DNA of 16,122 nucleotides, from the NCBI GenBank assembly GCA_903939555.1, contig CAJAHV010000436.1, positions 1 to 16,122 on the forward strand, read 5' to 3'. Below, piece after piece: positions 15,250 through 16,122 of the stretch. The stretch is from an uncultured Alphaproteobacteria bacterium (GTDB lineage Bacteria; Pseudomonadota; Alphaproteobacteria; Sphingomonadales; Sphingomonadaceae). Each line of letters opens with the position of its first letter. The stretch's first letter is position 1. The notes below the pieces were generated by a model. It had not been told where the DNA came from. It searched no databases and saw only the letters and a list, made by a program, of their open reading frames with translations. The translations under genes were made by a program, and so were the position numbers.

Positions 15250-16106
15250 TGCTGAAAGACCTCCTGCAATCCCCCGGCCTGCTCCTCGTTCCCGGCGCAT
15301 GGGATGGCCTCTCCGCGCTTCTTGTCGAGCGTGCCGGCTTTCCCGCCCTGTTCCTCTCAGGCGCCAGCCTCGCCTATGCCAGCCTTGGCCGCCCGGATTT
15401 CGGCTTCAACACCGCCACCGAACTTGCGGACACCTGCGCCCGCATCGCCGACCGAGTCAGTATCCCCATTCTCGTCGACGCCGACAGCGGCCATGGCAGC
15501 GCGCTGCACCTGCAACGAACCGTGCGCAGCCTCTCCCGCGCCGGCGCCAGCGCCATACAGATCGAAGATCAAGTCACGCTCAAGCCATTGTCGGGCATCA
15601 ATGCCAGACCGCTCGTCCCCCTCGCCGAGATGCTGGGCCGCCTGAAGGCTGCCCAGGACGCGCGCCCCGGCGAGCACATCCTGATCTCGGCCCGTACCGA
15701 CGCCCAACCCTTGGTCCCGTTCGCCGAGACGCTGGAGCGTTGCGAAGCCTATATCGAGGCCGGCTGCGACCTGCTGCTGGCCGAAGGCATCTCCACCCCG
15801 GAACAGGCGCAAACCCTGACCACCCGTTTCGCGCACCGCGTCCCGCTCATCCACAACCTGCTGGAAGGCGGCGCCTCCCCCTTCCGCAGCGCCGATGAAC
15901 TGGCACCACTGGGCTTCAAGGTCGCTCTTTTCGCCGGCGCCCTCATCCAGATCATGGCCGGCGCAGGTCAGCAGATGCTGGCAGACCTGCATGCCACCGG
16001 CACCACGGCTGCCAGCCGCGACACCATGCTCACCTCGCCCGAAATGGCCAAGCTCACCGGCGCCCCGGCGCTGGTCGAAACCGCCAAGCACTGGGCTTCA
16101 AGTTAA
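15249..16106 (+). CDS. Isocitrate lyase/PEP mutase superfamily enzyme with a variant active-site loop
   Basis: The 285-residue TIM-barrel protein fits the size of methylisocitrate lyase, 2,3-dimethylmalate lyase, oxaloacetate decarboxylase and PEP mutase relatives. Visible motifs are VPGAWDGLSALLVERAGF, the metal-binding DADSGHG (77-83), IEDQ (105-108) and ISARTDA (146-152). The gate-loop motif usually KKCGH or KRCGH after IEDQ is replaced: the segment reads VTLKPLSGINARPLVP, so the catalytic Cys and His of the lyases are absent. A carbon-carbon lyase mechanism of the isocitrate type is thus doubtful. A decarboxylase, a PEP-mutase-like hydrolase or another alpha-oxo-acid reaction is more likely, possibly acting on a product of the flavoenzymes nearby. 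Its ATG overlaps the transporter stop, so the two are coupled. Confidence 0.85.
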   Translation: MLKDLLQSPGLLLVPGAWDGLSALLVERAGFPALFLSGASLAYASLGRPDFGFNTATELADTCARIADRVSIPILVDADSGHGSALHLQRTVRSLSRAGASAIQIEDQVTLKPLSGINARPLVPLAEMLGRLKAAQDARPGEHILISARTDAQPLVPFAETLERCEAYIEAGCDLLLAEGISTPEQAQTLTTRFAHRVPLIHNLLEGGASPFRSADELAPLGFKVALFAGALIQIMAGAGQQMLADLHATGTTAASRDTMLTSPEMAKLTGAPALVETAKHWASS

Positions 16107-16122
16107 AGCACTGGGCTTCAAA
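16086..16122 (+). repeat. Tandem duplication of the lyase-family gene's 3' end
   Basis: AAGCACTGGGCTTCAA occurs at 16086-16101 and again at 16106-16121, a period of 20 bp. The first copy encodes the last residues before the TAA stop at 16104-16106; the second lies just after the stop. The window ends inside the second unit, so more copies may follow. Confidence 0.8.

Overview
The window looks like part of the chromosome, or a large replicon, of a high-GC alphaproteobacterium, most likely a sphingomonad. This rests on the long TonB-dependent receptor with a 'DAIIVTGSRIRR'-style plug start, the aromatic and peptide catabolic gene families, and overall codon use. No rRNA or tRNA gene, CRISPR array or phage module was seen. 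It reads as an accessory catabolic region with two uptake-plus-degradation modules and a two-component system at the left edge.

Left edge (1-1764): the C-terminal ATPase part of a sensor histidine kinase overlaps by 4 bp with a DctD/NtrC-like response regulator. The regulator's receiver and Fis-type DNA-binding ends look normal. Its central AAA+ domain has lost the Walker A lysine, the Walker B glutamate, the GAFTGA loop and the sensor II arginine, so it probably does not act as a standard sigma-54 activator.

Next comes a gene-poor, AT-richer stretch (1765-2348). It holds clustered ATGTT/AACAT and TGCAA/TTGCA half-sites and the left-end stub of an IS3-family element on the minus strand.

Module 1 (2349-9507, plus strand) is a tight run of four genes: TonB-dependent outer-membrane receptor, AbgT-family inner-membrane transporter, cytoplasmic CocE/NonD (S15-type) serine hydrolase, and LysR regulator. 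The genes overlap or nearly abut. The layout suggests outer-membrane uptake, inner-membrane transport and hydrolysis of an amide- or ester-linked compound under LysR control. It resembles the E. coli abg logic, but with an unrelated hydrolase.

A convergent CapA-family metallophosphatase-like gene (9531-10640, minus) follows, then about 400 bp without a convincing gene.

Module 2 (11045-16106): on the minus strand, a VAO/GlcD-type FAD-linked oxidase overlaps a salicylate-hydroxylase-like flavin monooxygenase. On the plus strand, reading away from them, an MFS transporter overlaps an isocitrate lyase/PEP mutase-family enzyme. Together they look like import and oxidation of a small, probably aromatic or hydroxylated, substrate. 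The lyase-family enzyme lacks the usual KKCGH catalytic loop. A 20-bp-period tandem duplication straddles its stop codon at the right edge.
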